DNA from: DASSTY01 sp035760645
Lineage (GTDB): Bacteria > Gemmatimonadota > Gemmatimonadetes > Gemmatimonadales > GWC2-71-9
Assembly: GCA_035760645.1 (NCBI GenBank)
Contig: DASTSO010000147.1
Span: 1-8,253 of the forward strand
Direction of reading: 5' to 3'
DNA: 8,253 nt
Within the stretch, counting starts at the first letter, position 1; each line of letters begins with the position of its first letter. This document shows positions 1 to 5,956 of this stretch, piece by piece. The notes below the pieces were generated by a model, which had not been told where the DNA came from, searched no databases, and worked only from the letters and a program-made list of their open reading frames with translations. The translations under genes and the position numbers were made by a program.

Positions 1-175
1 CGGTGCGCCCGGGCGAGAAGGCGAGGTAGACCAGCAGCGCGAGCGGCTTGCCGGCACCGAGGAGGAGGACCGACTGCCCGTCGGGCGTGGTGTAGCCGAG
101 CTGGGCGCCGCCCAGGGTGGTGAGCCGCAGGGTCGCGCCAGATGGAAACGGCTGTGACGGCGTGCCTGCCGGCAT
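1..175 (-). CDS. N-terminus of a BTAD/SARP-type transcriptional regulator (runs off left edge)
   Basis: Reading the minus strand from the ATG at 175 gives 58 codons open to the window edge. After a 14-residue polar leader, residues 16-24 read LRLTTLGGA and residues 40-57 read GAGKPLALLVYLAFSPGR. This is the pattern that starts bacterial transcriptional activator domain (BTAD) proteins: a LRLxTLGG strand, then a G-x-GKPLALLxYLAxxPGR helix of the OmpR-like winged helix, usually followed by a conserved helix ending in DLLW. Such proteins bind DNA and often carry long TPR or sensor domains further on; none of that is visible here. The lost part is the C-terminus. I chose this ATG because no in-frame ATG or GTG lies closely upstream and homologous sequence begins about 15 residues after it. 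A promoter-like pair lies upstream at 233-261. The family call is fairly good for so short a fragment; target genes are unknown. Confidence 0.66.
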   Translation of the reverse strand, partial: MPAGTPSQPFPSGATLRLTTLGGAQLGYTTPDGQSVLLLGAGKPLALLVYLAFSPGRT

Positions 176-232
176 CAGCCGTCCGAGCTTCGAGGAGACA
201 TCGTGGCACCCCAGGGGGGGAGGTGTTTCCCG

Positions 233-261
233 AAGGTAGGGATTGCGGGGTGGGGGGGCAA
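233..261 (-). promoter_or_regulatory. Possible promoter of the BTAD-type regulator
   Basis: On the minus strand TTGCCC (256-261) is followed after 17 bases by TACCTT (233-238). Transcription would begin near 226 and leave a leader of about 50 bases before the ATG at 175. The -10-like hexamer TACCTT is the same one seen in the lipoprotein promoter at 5772-5777, which supports it. Both hexamers are imperfect against TTGACA/TATAAT, so this is a prediction by eye. The pair lies between the stop of the VWA gene (274) and the regulator, so the regulator could be expressed separately from that gene. Confidence 0.4.
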
Positions 262-273
262 GACGGGGGAACC

Positions 274-1563
274 CTAGCTCACCCGCCGGGTCTTCCGCTT
301 CATGAAGTCCATGAGGATGAACTGTCCCAGGGTCATCGTGTTGGTGAAGTAGGCCTTGCCGCGGCAGATCTGGGCGACGTGCTTGACGAAGTCCACCAGG
401 GAGCGGTCGCGGGCGAGCATGAAGGTGTTGATCATGATCCCGCTGCGGCGGCAGTGGGCGACCTCGCGGTAGGTGGCGGCGAGGATCGTGGGGTCGAGGC
501 CCATCGAGTTCACGTAGACGCGGCCGTCGGGCATCGTGAGGGCGCTGGGCTTGCCGTCGGTGATCATGATGATCTGCCGCATGTCCTTCTTCTGCCCGAG
601 CAGGATCCGGCGGGCGAGCTTGAGGCCCTCGGCGGTGTTGGTGTGGTAGGGCCCCACCTGCGCCTGGGCGAGGGCGCTCAGGGGGATCTCCTCGGCGCCG
701 TCGTGGAAGAGGACGACCTTGAGGGTGTCGCCGGGGAACTGGGTGCGGATGAGGTGCGTCAGCGCGAGGGCGACCTTCTTGGCGGGGGTGAAGCGGTCCT
801 CGCCGTAGAGGATCATCGAGTGGGAGCAGTCGAGCATGAGCACGGTCGCGCTGGAGCTGCGGTACTCGCTCTGGCTGACCATGAGGTCGCCGTACTCGAG
901 GTTGATGGGCACGCCGAGCCCCTCGCGGGCGATCGCGCGGCCGAGGGTGGCGGGGACGTCGAGGTTGAGGACGTCGCCGAACTCGTACGGCTTGCTCCAC
1001 GACTCGGCCTCGACGCCGGTGGCGAGATAGGGGGTGTCGTGGGCGCCGAAGCTCGACTTGCCGATCGAGCCGAGGAGGTTCTTGAGCGTCTTGTAGCCGA
1101 GGAAGTCGATCCCCTTCTCGGTGAGGTTGAACTGCACCTGGCGGCTGGCGGCGTGGGCCTGGCCGCCCTTGCCGAAGACCGACTGGTAGCCCTGGGGGAC
1201 CTGGGGCGCCTGGGAGACGTTGAGGTAGCCCTCGTCGATGAGCCGCTGGACGATGGCGTCGAGGAGCTGGCCGAGCTGCTGCTCGATCTCGGCGTCCGTC
1301 TGCTTGTCGCCGGTGGACTCGCCGCGGAGCACCTGGAGCATCTCGGGGGTGAGCTGGCCGGACTCCATGAGCGCCTGGAGCACCGCCTGCTTCAGCCCCT
1401 CGAGCGAGCGGTCGCCCTCGAGCTCGTCGTCGGCCCAGAAGGGGTGCTGGCTGCCGGCGAACCCCGACTGGAGGAGGTAGTCGGTGAGCTGGTCGAGGAG
1501 CCCCTGGAGGTTGACGGCGTCGGCGAGCTCGGGGAGGTATTTGGAGTAGGTGGTGAAGCGCAT
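274..1563 (-). CDS. VWA-domain protein, likely partner of the MoxR/BchI-like ATPase
   Basis: This 429-residue protein has a helical, Gln/Leu-rich N-terminal half (about residues 1-230) and a von Willebrand factor A domain from about 238 to the end. The metal-ion-dependent adhesion site is intact: DCSHS at 245-249 (the DxSxS motif), threonines in HTNT at 307-310, and the aspartate of ITDG at 335-338. No signal peptide or membrane segment is seen, so it is probably cytosolic. Stand-alone VWA proteins of this kind, like BchD/ChlD and ViaA, usually act with an AAA+ ATPase in inserting metals or maturing enzyme complexes. A matching ATPase gene lies on the same strand at 4171-5652, which is inference from context. 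The ATG at 1563 directly abuts the heptamer array starting near 1570, and there is no clear ribosome binding site. A TAATGT at 1624-1629 on the minus strand is a weak -10 candidate. The target enzyme cannot be told from the sequence. Confidence 0.87.
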   Translation of the reverse strand: MRFTTYSKYLPELADAVNLQGLLDQLTDYLLQSGFAGSQHPFWADDELEGDRSLEGLKQAVLQALMESGQLTPEMLQVLRGESTGDKQTDAEIEQQLGQLLDAIVQRLIDEGYLNVSQAPQVPQGYQSVFGKGGQAHAASRQVQFNLTEKGIDFLGYKTLKNLLGSIGKSSFGAHDTPYLATGVEAESWSKPYEFGDVLNLDVPATLGRAIAREGLGVPINLEYGDLMVSQSEYRSSSATVLMLDCSHSMILYGEDRFTPAKKVALALTHLIRTQFPGDTLKVVLFHDGAEEIPLSALAQAQVGPYHTNTAEGLKLARRILLGQKKDMRQIIMITDGKPSALTMPDGRVYVNSMGLDPTILAATYREVAHCRRSGIMINTFMLARDRSLVDFVKHVAQICRGKAYFTNTMTLGQFILMDFMKRKTRRVS

Positions 1564-1569
1564 GGGCCA

Positions 1570-1734
1570 GGGACCAGGGACTAGGGACTAGGGACTAGGG
1601 ACTAGGGGGGCGAGGACTCTTGCACATTAGCGAGCAGCGGTGGGCCGCTTCGGTGCCGCGGCTCACCTCCCTCCCATCCGCCCCTAGCCCCTAGCCCCTA
1701 GTCCCTCGTCCCTCGTCCCTAGTCCCTGGTCCCC
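1570..1734. repeat. Heptamer inverted array pair 1 (GGGACTA units)
   Basis: The left array (1570-1610) is one GGGACCA, then four perfect GGGACTA units (1577-1604), then a G-run. The right array (1681-1734) is the same motif in reverse complement: read on the minus strand it begins GGGACCA, GGGACTA, then two GGGACGA, GGGACTA and two GGGGCTA. The first five units of the arms pair with two mismatches. The 70-base spacer (1611-1680) holds its own hairpin: GAGCAGCGG (1632-1640) against CCGCGGCTC (1656-1664). The pair fills the divergent gap between the VWA gene and the MFS gene and ends 20 bases before the MFS start. No flanking target-site duplication was recognised. Confidence 0.9.
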
Positions 1735-1742
1735 GCCTCTCC

Positions 1743-1754
1743 TACTTTCCCCCC
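1743..1754 (+). promoter_or_regulatory. -10-like hexamer six bases before the MFS start (leaderless candidate)
   Basis: TACTTT at 1743-1748 is followed by exactly six C residues and then the GTG start at 1755. A -10 element normally ends six or seven bases before the first transcribed base, so transcription would start at or next to the start codon. No purine-rich ribosome binding site is present. The -35 region would fall inside the right heptamer array (about 1720-1725, TAGTCC), which matches TTGACA poorly. The same arrangement appears before the YgfZ-like gene. Confidence 0.45.
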
Positions 1755-3035
1755 GTGCAATCCACCCGACACGTCCTCTCGCGCCGGCTGCGGTGGTGGC
1801 GGGCGTTTCCGGCGCTGCGGCACCGGAACTTCCGGCTCTTCCTGGGCGGGCAGTTCGTCTCGCTCTGCGGCACCTGGATGCAGTCGGTGGCGCACGGGTG
1901 GCTGGTGCTCACGCTCTCCAACTCGCCCTTCCTCGTGGGGCTGGTGCCCGCCCTGGGCGGGCTGCCGATCCTCCTCTTCACGCTCTACGGCGGGGTGCTG
2001 GCGGACCGGGTGGACAAGCACCGGTTCATCATCGTGCTGCAGGCGTTCATGCTGTGCGAGGCGATCACGCTCGCGGTGCTCACCTGGCGGCACTGGATCA
2101 CGGTGCCGTGGGTGATCGGGATCGCCATCTTCTTCGGCTTCCTCACCGCCTTCGAGGTGCCGGCGCGCCAGGCGTTCGTGGTGGAGATGGTGGGGAAGGC
2201 CGACCTGATGAACGCCATCGCGCTCAACTCGACGGCGTTCAACGTCTCGCGCGTCATCGGACCGGCGCTCGCCGGCATCCTGATCGCGGCGGCGGGGATC
2301 GCGGCCTGCTTCGCAGCGAACGCGCTCTCGTACGTGGGCGTGATCATCGGGCTCCTGATGATGCGGTGGCCGAAGGGGGAGAAGCCGCTCCCGGCGGCGG
2401 CGGGGCTGCGGGGGCCGGGGTTCGCGGAGGGGTTCCGCTTCGTCGCCGGGGAGCCGTGGCCGCGGGCGATCATCATCCTCACGGCGGTCTTCAGCATCTT
2501 CGGCTTCTCGTTCATCGCCATGCTCCCGGTCTACGCGCGCGACGCGCTCGGCGTGGGGGCGGGGGGCTACGGCCTCCTGGTCTCGTCGGTCGGGGTGGGG
2601 GCCGCGATCGGCGCGCTCACGCTCGCCGGCCTCGGCGGGGGGACGCCGCAGGAGCAGCTCGCGCTGCGCACGGCGCTCGCCTTCGGCGTGGTGCTCGTCC
2701 TGGCGGCGCTGATGCCGCACTTCTGGATCGCCGCGGCGCTCCTCATGGCCGCGGGCTGCGTGATGGCGGTGCAGGGGATCACCGCCAACAGCTACCTCCA
2801 GAGCAGCGCCCCCGACCACCTGCGCGGGCGGGTGATGGGCTTCTACTCGTGGGTGTCGCTGGGGCTCGCGCCGTTCGGGACGCTGCAGGCGGGGTGGGTG
2901 GCGGAGCGCTGGGGGGTGCGGGCGTCGCTGGTGGTGGGGGGCGGGGTGTGCGCGGCGTGCGCGCTGGTGCTCAGGTGGGTGATGGGGGGGCGGGGGGATT
3001 GGCGGGGGCGGGGGGGAGCACGACTCGGGGTGTGA
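1755..3035 (+). CDS. MFS transporter of the EntS / MFS_3 type, probable exporter
   Basis: A 426-residue integral membrane protein with about 11-12 hydrophobic segments, normal length for the major facilitator superfamily. The N-terminal FPALRHRNFRLFLGGQFVS (18-36) and GTWMQSVAHGWLVLTLSNSP (39-58) are typical of the MFS_3 group that includes the enterobactin exporter EntS. Motif A in the loop between helices 2 and 3 reads GGVLADRVDKHR (79-90). The segment FEVPARQAF (133-141) and NSTAFNVSRVIGPALAG (158-174) are also group hallmarks, and DHLRGRVMGFYSW (354-366) repeats the charged loop in the second half. It would move small molecules out of the cell by proton exchange; the substrate cannot be predicted. 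The start is the GTG at 1755: no other start codon lies between it and the conserved region, and there is no ribosome binding site. The Gly/Arg-rich tail (411-426) looks unconserved. It is the only plus-strand gene between the VWA and kinase-like genes. Confidence 0.88.
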   Translation: MQSTRHVLSRRLRWWRAFPALRHRNFRLFLGGQFVSLCGTWMQSVAHGWLVLTLSNSPFLVGLVPALGGLPILLFTLYGGVLADRVDKHRFIIVLQAFMLCEAITLAVLTWRHWITVPWVIGIAIFFGFLTAFEVPARQAFVVEMVGKADLMNAIALNSTAFNVSRVIGPALAGILIAAAGIAACFAANALSYVGVIIGLLMMRWPKGEKPLPAAAGLRGPGFAEGFRFVAGEPWPRAIIILTAVFSIFGFSFIAMLPVYARDALGVGAGGYGLLVSSVGVGAAIGALTLAGLGGGTPQEQLALRTALAFGVVLVLAALMPHFWIAAALLMAAGCVMAVQGITANSYLQSSAPDHLRGRVMGFYSWVSLGLAPFGTLQAGWVAERWGVRASLVVGGGVCAACALVLRWVMGGRGDWRGRGGARLGV

Positions 3036-3091
3036 GCCGGCACGAAGGGGCGCTCCCACGAGTTATCGCGAGGGGGCGTCAGCCGCACGGA

Positions 3092-3121
3092 CATTGCGAG
3101 GGCGCGCCGCGCCCGTGGCAA
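3092..3121. repeat. REP-like palindrome, type 1
   Basis: ATTGC (3093-3097) and GCAAT (3117-3121) enclose a perfect 7-bp stem, GGGCGCG (3100-3106) against CGCGCCC (3108-3114), around a single C. The pattern of ATTGCGAGG, a GC stem and GGCAATCC resembles the common intergenic REP palindromes of many bacteria, typically of the form CATTGCGAGG...GCAATC. It differs in sequence from the elements at 3218-3395, so two repeat families seem to have settled in the same gap. Confidence 0.65.
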
Positions 3122-3217
3122 TCCCCCCGCGTCCAAGCGGAGCCCACGAAACGCCGCCACGCGCGGGCGCCCGCATCGCGCGTGCGATGATGGGGAATGG
3201 AATGGGCTCGTCGCTCG

Positions 3218-3395
3218 GTCCCCGGGCTCACGCCCGGGGCTACGTAAGGCTGACGCCCCTTCGGGGCTCGCCTCCGATGGCATGCGGAGTTCCGTGCGCT
3301 CGCCCCAGGGGCCGACACACGGCGCTTCCCGACCACACGGAGGCGAGCCCCGAAGGGGCGTCAGCGGTTGTAGCCCCGGGCGTGAGCCCGGGGAC
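3218..3395. repeat. Large inverted pair of REP-like elements (59/58-bp arms)
   Basis: The left arm (3218-3276) and right arm (3338-3395) are reverse complements apart from a 6-7 base variable stretch in the middle (GTAAGGC against AACCGC). Each arm holds two hairpins. The first is CCCCGGGC-TCAC-GCCCGGGG (3220-3239 in the left arm). The second is GCCCC-TTC-GGGGC (3255-3267). A 61-base loop separates the arms. The structure resembles a BIME-type pair of REPs, such as those mobilised by RAYT (TnpA-REP) transposases. No transposase gene is in this window, so that link is inference. Confidence 0.88.
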
Positions 3396-3444
3396 GATAC
3401 GATGCGCGCGCACCAGCCCCATTCACCACGCGCGATGCGCCCGC

Positions 3445-4065
3445 CTACCACCCCATCGCCCGCGCGCGCGCGACGATCACGGCGGCGGCGCCGGCCATGC
3501 CGAGGCGGGCGGTGTTGAGGACCATGTCGTAGACGAGGGGGTCGGCCCAGTCGCGGCCGTAGTATTCGCGGTGGTAGCGCGCGCGCTGCCTGTCGGTGTC
3601 GTCGAGGATCTTCTCGGCCTCGGCCGGGTCGATGCCGAGGCGCTCGCTGGCGAGCTGGAGGCGGACGAGCTTCGGGGCGACGAGCTTGACGTGGAGCGCG
3701 TTCTCCTGCTGGCCGAGCACGGCGGGGGCGGCGCGGCCGACGAGGACGACGCGGCCCTGGGCGGCGAGCTCGGCGACGACGCGGTCGGTGATGCGCGCGA
3801 GGTGGGCCTCGGTGAGCTCGTCGAGCGTGCCGCCGGGGGTGGGGAAGAGCTGGGGCGAGGCGAGGGCGAGGGTGCGCGCGAGGCGCTCGATGAACGACGG
3901 CACCCGCTCCTCGCGCAGCGCCACCTCCTCGGGCGGCAGCCCCGCGCGCTCGGCGACCTGCTCGATGAGCTCGTTGTCCACGACCGACCACCCGAGCGCC
4001 GCGGCCACCCGCCGCGCCACGTCCGACCCGCCGGCGCCGTACTGGCGCGAGATGGTGATGACCAT
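3445..4065 (-). CDS. Cytidylate kinase-like P-loop protein
   Basis: A 206-residue protein whose N-terminus, ITISRQYGAGGSDVARRVA (residues 3-21), is the glycine-rich nucleotide-binding loop of the cytidylate kinase-like family (Pfam Cytidylate_kin2). VVDNELIEQVAERAGLP (28-44) and VVLVGRAAPAVL (106-117) also fit the family. The C-terminal half has DDTDRQRARYHREYYGRDWADP (155-176), the Arg/Tyr-rich lid and closing helix, then YDMVLNTARLGM (179-190). Family members are thought to phosphorylate nucleosides or nucleotides, but most are untested, and this is shorter than and distinct from housekeeping Cmk. It is soluble, with no signal peptide. The ATG at 4065 immediately precedes the P-loop strand, as usual. 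Only a C-run precedes it, with a TACCTT eight bases upstream and heptamer array pair 2 beyond that. It follows the AAA+ ATPase gene on the same strand after 105 bases. Confidence 0.85.
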   Translation of the reverse strand: MVITISRQYGAGGSDVARRVAAALGWSVVDNELIEQVAERAGLPPEEVALREERVPSFIERLARTLALASPQLFPTPGGTLDELTEAHLARITDRVVAELAAQGRVVLVGRAAPAVLGQQENALHVKLVAPKLVRLQLASERLGIDPAEAEKILDDTDRQRARYHREYYGRDWADPLVYDMVLNTARLGMAGAAAVIVARARAMGW

Positions 4066-4079
4066 GGGGGGAGAAGGTA
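4066..4079 (-). promoter_or_regulatory. -10-like hexamer before the kinase-like gene
   Basis: On the minus strand TACCTT (4074-4079) is followed by eight bases (CTCCCCCC) and then the ATG at 4065. The hexamer is the same as in the lipoprotein promoter, and the C-run before the start matches the MFS and YgfZ-like genes. Eight bases is slightly long for a leaderless start, so a leader of one or two bases is equally possible. No ribosome binding site is seen. The -35 region would lie in the adjoining heptamer array. Confidence 0.35.
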
Positions 4080-4086
4080 CGGCGGG

Positions 4087-4170
4087 CTAGGGACCAGGGG
4101 CTAGGGGCTAGGGGCTAGGGCCGCAGGAGCAGTTCCCTAGTCCCCAGTCCCTAGCCCCTAGCCCCTGCTT
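4087..4170. repeat. Heptamer inverted array pair 2 (GGGGCTA/GGGACTA units)
   Basis: The left array (4087-4120) is CTA, GGGACCA, then three GGGGCTA units and GGG. The right array (about 4133-4170) is the reverse complement, with GGGGCTA, GGGGCTA, GGGACTG and GGGACTA units read on the minus strand. Only 12 bases (4121-4132) lie between, so transcribed RNA from either strand could fold into one long hairpin. It fills the gap between the stop of the AAA+ ATPase gene (TAG, 4171-4173) and the start of the kinase-like gene. A hairpin here could act as a terminator or attenuator between them, although there is no T-run. Confidence 0.9.
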
Positions 4171-5652
4171 CTAGAATCCCGTGAACCCTCCCTTCCCACC
4201 ATAGCCTCCACCTCCCCGCTCCGGCCGGGCCCGCGTGTAGCCGAGCTCCTCGCTGCGGCTGATGCGCTTCTCGGCGGCGAGGCCTTCGAGGATCAGCTCG
4301 CAGGCGGCGACGGCGACGGGGGCGTCGGTGCGCTGCGCGAGGTCGAGGGTCTCGACGGCGTCGAGGAGGCCGGGGACGACGGCGAAGCCCTTGAGGACGA
4401 CCTCGGCGCGCTCGTCGCCGCTCACCTTGAGGGCGCCGCCCTGGTCGAACCAGGTGACGACGCCGAGGAGGTCGAGCGGGGACTCGGCGAGCCGGCTCTC
4501 GAGAGTCTTGCCGCAGGCGCGGCGGATGAGCTCGCGGGCGATGGTGTCGCCGCCCTGGAGCTCGCCCTCGTACTCGAGCTCCATCTTGCCGGTGATCGAC
4601 GGCACCGCCGCATAGACGTCGCTGATGCGCGGCACGATGCGGGTCTCGCCGGTCGTGGCGGCGCGGCGCTCGGCGTTGGAGACGGCGTTCTCGAGGACGC
4701 TGATCGGCAGGCGCTGGCTTACGCCGGAGCGCTTGTCCACCCGCTTGTCCTCGCGCGCCTCGAAGGCGACGCGCTCGATCACCTCGAGCACGAAGGGCGG
4801 CACCTCGAGCGCCGTGCCGCGCGCGGTCCACGCCTCCTGCCCGGTGATGGCCATGCCGAGCTCGACGGTGCGCGGGTAGTGGGTGATGATCTCCGAGCCG
4901 ATGCGGTCCTTGAGCGGGGTGATGATCTTGCCGCGCGCGGTGTAGTCCTCGGGGTTCGCGGTGAAGGCGAGGAGCACGTCGAGCGGCAGCCGCACCGGGT
5001 AGCCTTTGATCTGGACGTCGCCCTCCTGCATGATGTTGAAGAGGCCGACCTGCACCTTGGCGCTGAGGTCGGGGAGCTCGTTGATGGCGAAGAGCCCCCG
5101 GTTGGCGCGCGGCAGGAGGCCGAAGTGCATCGTGAGCTCGTCCGAGAGCAGGTGGCCGCCGCGCGCCGCCTTGATCGGGTCCACGTCGCCGATGAGGTCG
5201 GCGATGGTGACGTCGGGGGTGGCGAGCTTCTCGACGTAGCGCTGGTCGCGGCCGAGCCAGGCGACGGGGGTGGCGTCGCCGCACTCCTCGAGGAGCTCGC
5301 GGGCGTACTTCGAGATCGGGGCGAAGGGGTCGTCGTTCACCTCGCTCCCGGCGACGATCGGGATGCGCTCGTCGAGCAGGGCGGTGAGGCCGCGCAGGAG
5401 CCGGCTCTTCGCCTGGCCGCGCAGGCCCAGGAGGATGAAGTGGTGGCGCGCGAGCAGCGCGTTGACGAGCTGCGGGAGGATCGTGTCCTCGTAGCCGACG
5501 ATGCCGGGGAAGAGCGGCTCGCCCGTGGCGAGGCGGGCGAGGAGGTTCGTGCGGAGCTCGTCGCGCACGGAGCGGCCGCGCAGGGGCGCCTCGCCCCAGG
5601 GGCTGTTGCGGAGCTCGCCGACGGTGCGGGGGAGAGAGGCGTGAGGGCTCAT
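4171..5652 (-). CDS. MoxR/BchI-like AAA+ ATPase
   Basis: A 493-residue AAA+ protein. The N-terminal region PLFPGIVGYEDTILPQL (46-62) leads into the ATPase core. Walker A is GLRGQAKS (76-83). A magnesium-chelatase-like insert, GDVDPIKAARGG (155-166), is followed by LLPRANRGLFAINELPDL (179-196) with the Walker B region. Sensor 1 is FTANPEDY (230-237), and PLKDRIGSEIITHYPR (246-261) holds the likely arginine finger R250. A sensor-2-like SQRLPISVLENA lies at 312-323. Two changes stand out: alanine replaces the last Walker A glycine, and NE replaces the Walker B DE. The C-terminus ends in a Gly-rich tail (480-492). Such ATPases drive conformational change in client enzymes together with VWA proteins, here probably the one at 274-1563. 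The ATG at 5652 follows GGAG four bases upstream, a usable ribosome binding site. Subfamily and client are unknown. Confidence 0.88.
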   Translation of the reverse strand: MSPHASLPRTVGELRNSPWGEAPLRGRSVRDELRTNLLARLATGEPLFPGIVGYEDTILPQLVNALLARHHFILLGLRGQAKSRLLRGLTALLDERIPIVAGSEVNDDPFAPISKYARELLEECGDATPVAWLGRDQRYVEKLATPDVTIADLIGDVDPIKAARGGHLLSDELTMHFGLLPRANRGLFAINELPDLSAKVQVGLFNIMQEGDVQIKGYPVRLPLDVLLAFTANPEDYTARGKIITPLKDRIGSEIITHYPRTVELGMAITGQEAWTARGTALEVPPFVLEVIERVAFEAREDKRVDKRSGVSQRLPISVLENAVSNAERRAATTGETRIVPRISDVYAAVPSITGKMELEYEGELQGGDTIARELIRRACGKTLESRLAESPLDLLGVVTWFDQGGALKVSGDERAEVVLKGFAVVPGLLDAVETLDLAQRTDAPVAVAACELILEGLAAEKRISRSEELGYTRARPERGGGGYGGKGGFTGF

Positions 5653-5712
5653 GCGACTCCAGTGTGATGCAGGTGGTGCGGGCGGGGCGGGGTGTGCCGG
5701 CAGTGGGCGGTG

Positions 5713-5728
5713 CGCTGTCGCGACAGCG
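5713..5728. promoter_or_regulatory. Perfect 16-bp palindrome, candidate operator
   Basis: CGCTGTCGCGACAGCG is a perfect palindrome without a loop, 21 bases upstream of the -35 box at 5750 and about 60 bases upstream of the ATPase start. The place suits a dimeric regulator acting on either or both divergent genes. In such GC-rich DNA some palindromes occur by chance, so only its position and perfection support it. Confidence 0.35.
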
Positions 5729-5749
5729 GCGCGGGCGGCGGGGGCGTGC

Positions 5750-5777
5750 TTGACAAACGTCCCGGGGAATGTACCTT
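5750..5777 (+). promoter_or_regulatory. Promoter of the small lipoprotein gene
   Basis: A perfect TTGACA (5750-5755) stands out in a GC-rich stretch. It is followed after 16 bases by TACCTT (5772-5777), the -10-like hexamer also seen at 233-238 and 4074-4079. The predicted transcript starts near 5784. The exact -35 consensus makes this the strongest promoter call in the window. Confidence 0.6.
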
Positions 5778-5956
5778 CTTGCCCCGTCGCGGCCCCATCT
5801 CACCACTCGTTCGACGTGTCATGCGGCGCCTGGTGCACGCCGGCCCTCCTCGGGGGGTTCGGGCGTGGCATCGCGGTATCCCGTTCGCGGCGCGACAGTG
5901 ACGGTACGCGTTCCGTGCAAGACGTTCTGGCCACCATCCCACGAAGGAGCAGCAAG

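Larger units (their letters stand above)
3036..3444. other. Gene-free convergent gap with REP-like elements
   Basis: These 409 bases lie between the 3' ends of the MFS gene (plus) and the kinase-like gene (minus). No convincing gene is present; the open frames across it come from the palindromes and have no recognisable protein. It holds a 30-bp REP-like palindrome (3092-3121) and a large inverted pair (3218-3395). Two decayed fragments of the pair also remain: CGAAGGGGCG at 3043-3052 is identical to 3351-3360, and 3069-3085 matches 3351-3367 at 15 of 17 bases. The strong hairpins could end transcription from both sides, although no T-run follows them. Confidence 0.75.
5653..5956. other. Divergent regulatory gap between the ATPase and lipoprotein genes
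   Basis: No gene was found in these 304 bases. On the left is the minus-strand ribosome binding site of the ATPase gene. A 16-bp palindrome (5713-5728) and a plus-strand promoter (5750-5777) follow. The remainder, about 5784-5956, would be an unusually long leader of some 170 bases for the lipoprotein mRNA. It contains a possible stem, CACGCC (5836-5841) with GGCGTG (5862-5867), but I recognise no riboswitch or small RNA. A short open frame starting with ATG at 5821 has no ribosome binding site and is not called. Confidence 0.6.

Noticed and set aside
142..1584. A 480-codon open frame on the plus strand
   Set aside because: It is antisense to the VWA gene, made almost only of Gly, Ala, Glu, Val, Leu and Asp, and has no domain. 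It arises from the strong third-position GC bias of the real gene.
1577..1604. Telomere-like repeat marking a linear replicon end
   Set aside because: The motif resembles telomeric repeats only in having G-triplets. It occurs internally three times, in both orientations, between normal genes.
1570..1734. Heptamer arrays as a CRISPR array
   Set aside because: The units are seven bases with no unique spacers between them and there are no cas genes.
1719..3059. A 446-codon open frame on the minus strand opposite the MFS gene
   Set aside because: The translation is Pro/Arg/His/Glu-rich low complexity, while the plus strand encodes a well-formed transporter.
2843..3991. A 382-codon minus-strand frame and a 336-codon plus-strand frame (3094-4104) spanning the REP-rich gap
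   Set aside because: Both are compositional frames running through palindromes and out-of-frame across the kinase-like gene; no protein family is visible.
4151..5806. A 551-codon minus-strand frame over the ATPase gene
   Set aside because: It is a shifted frame rich in Arg, Pro and Ala; the true frame (4171-5652) has all AAA+ motifs.
5821..5901. Short open frame in the lipoprotein leader (27 codons with stop)
   Set aside because: No ribosome binding site and an Arg/Pro/Gly composition like other chance frames here.
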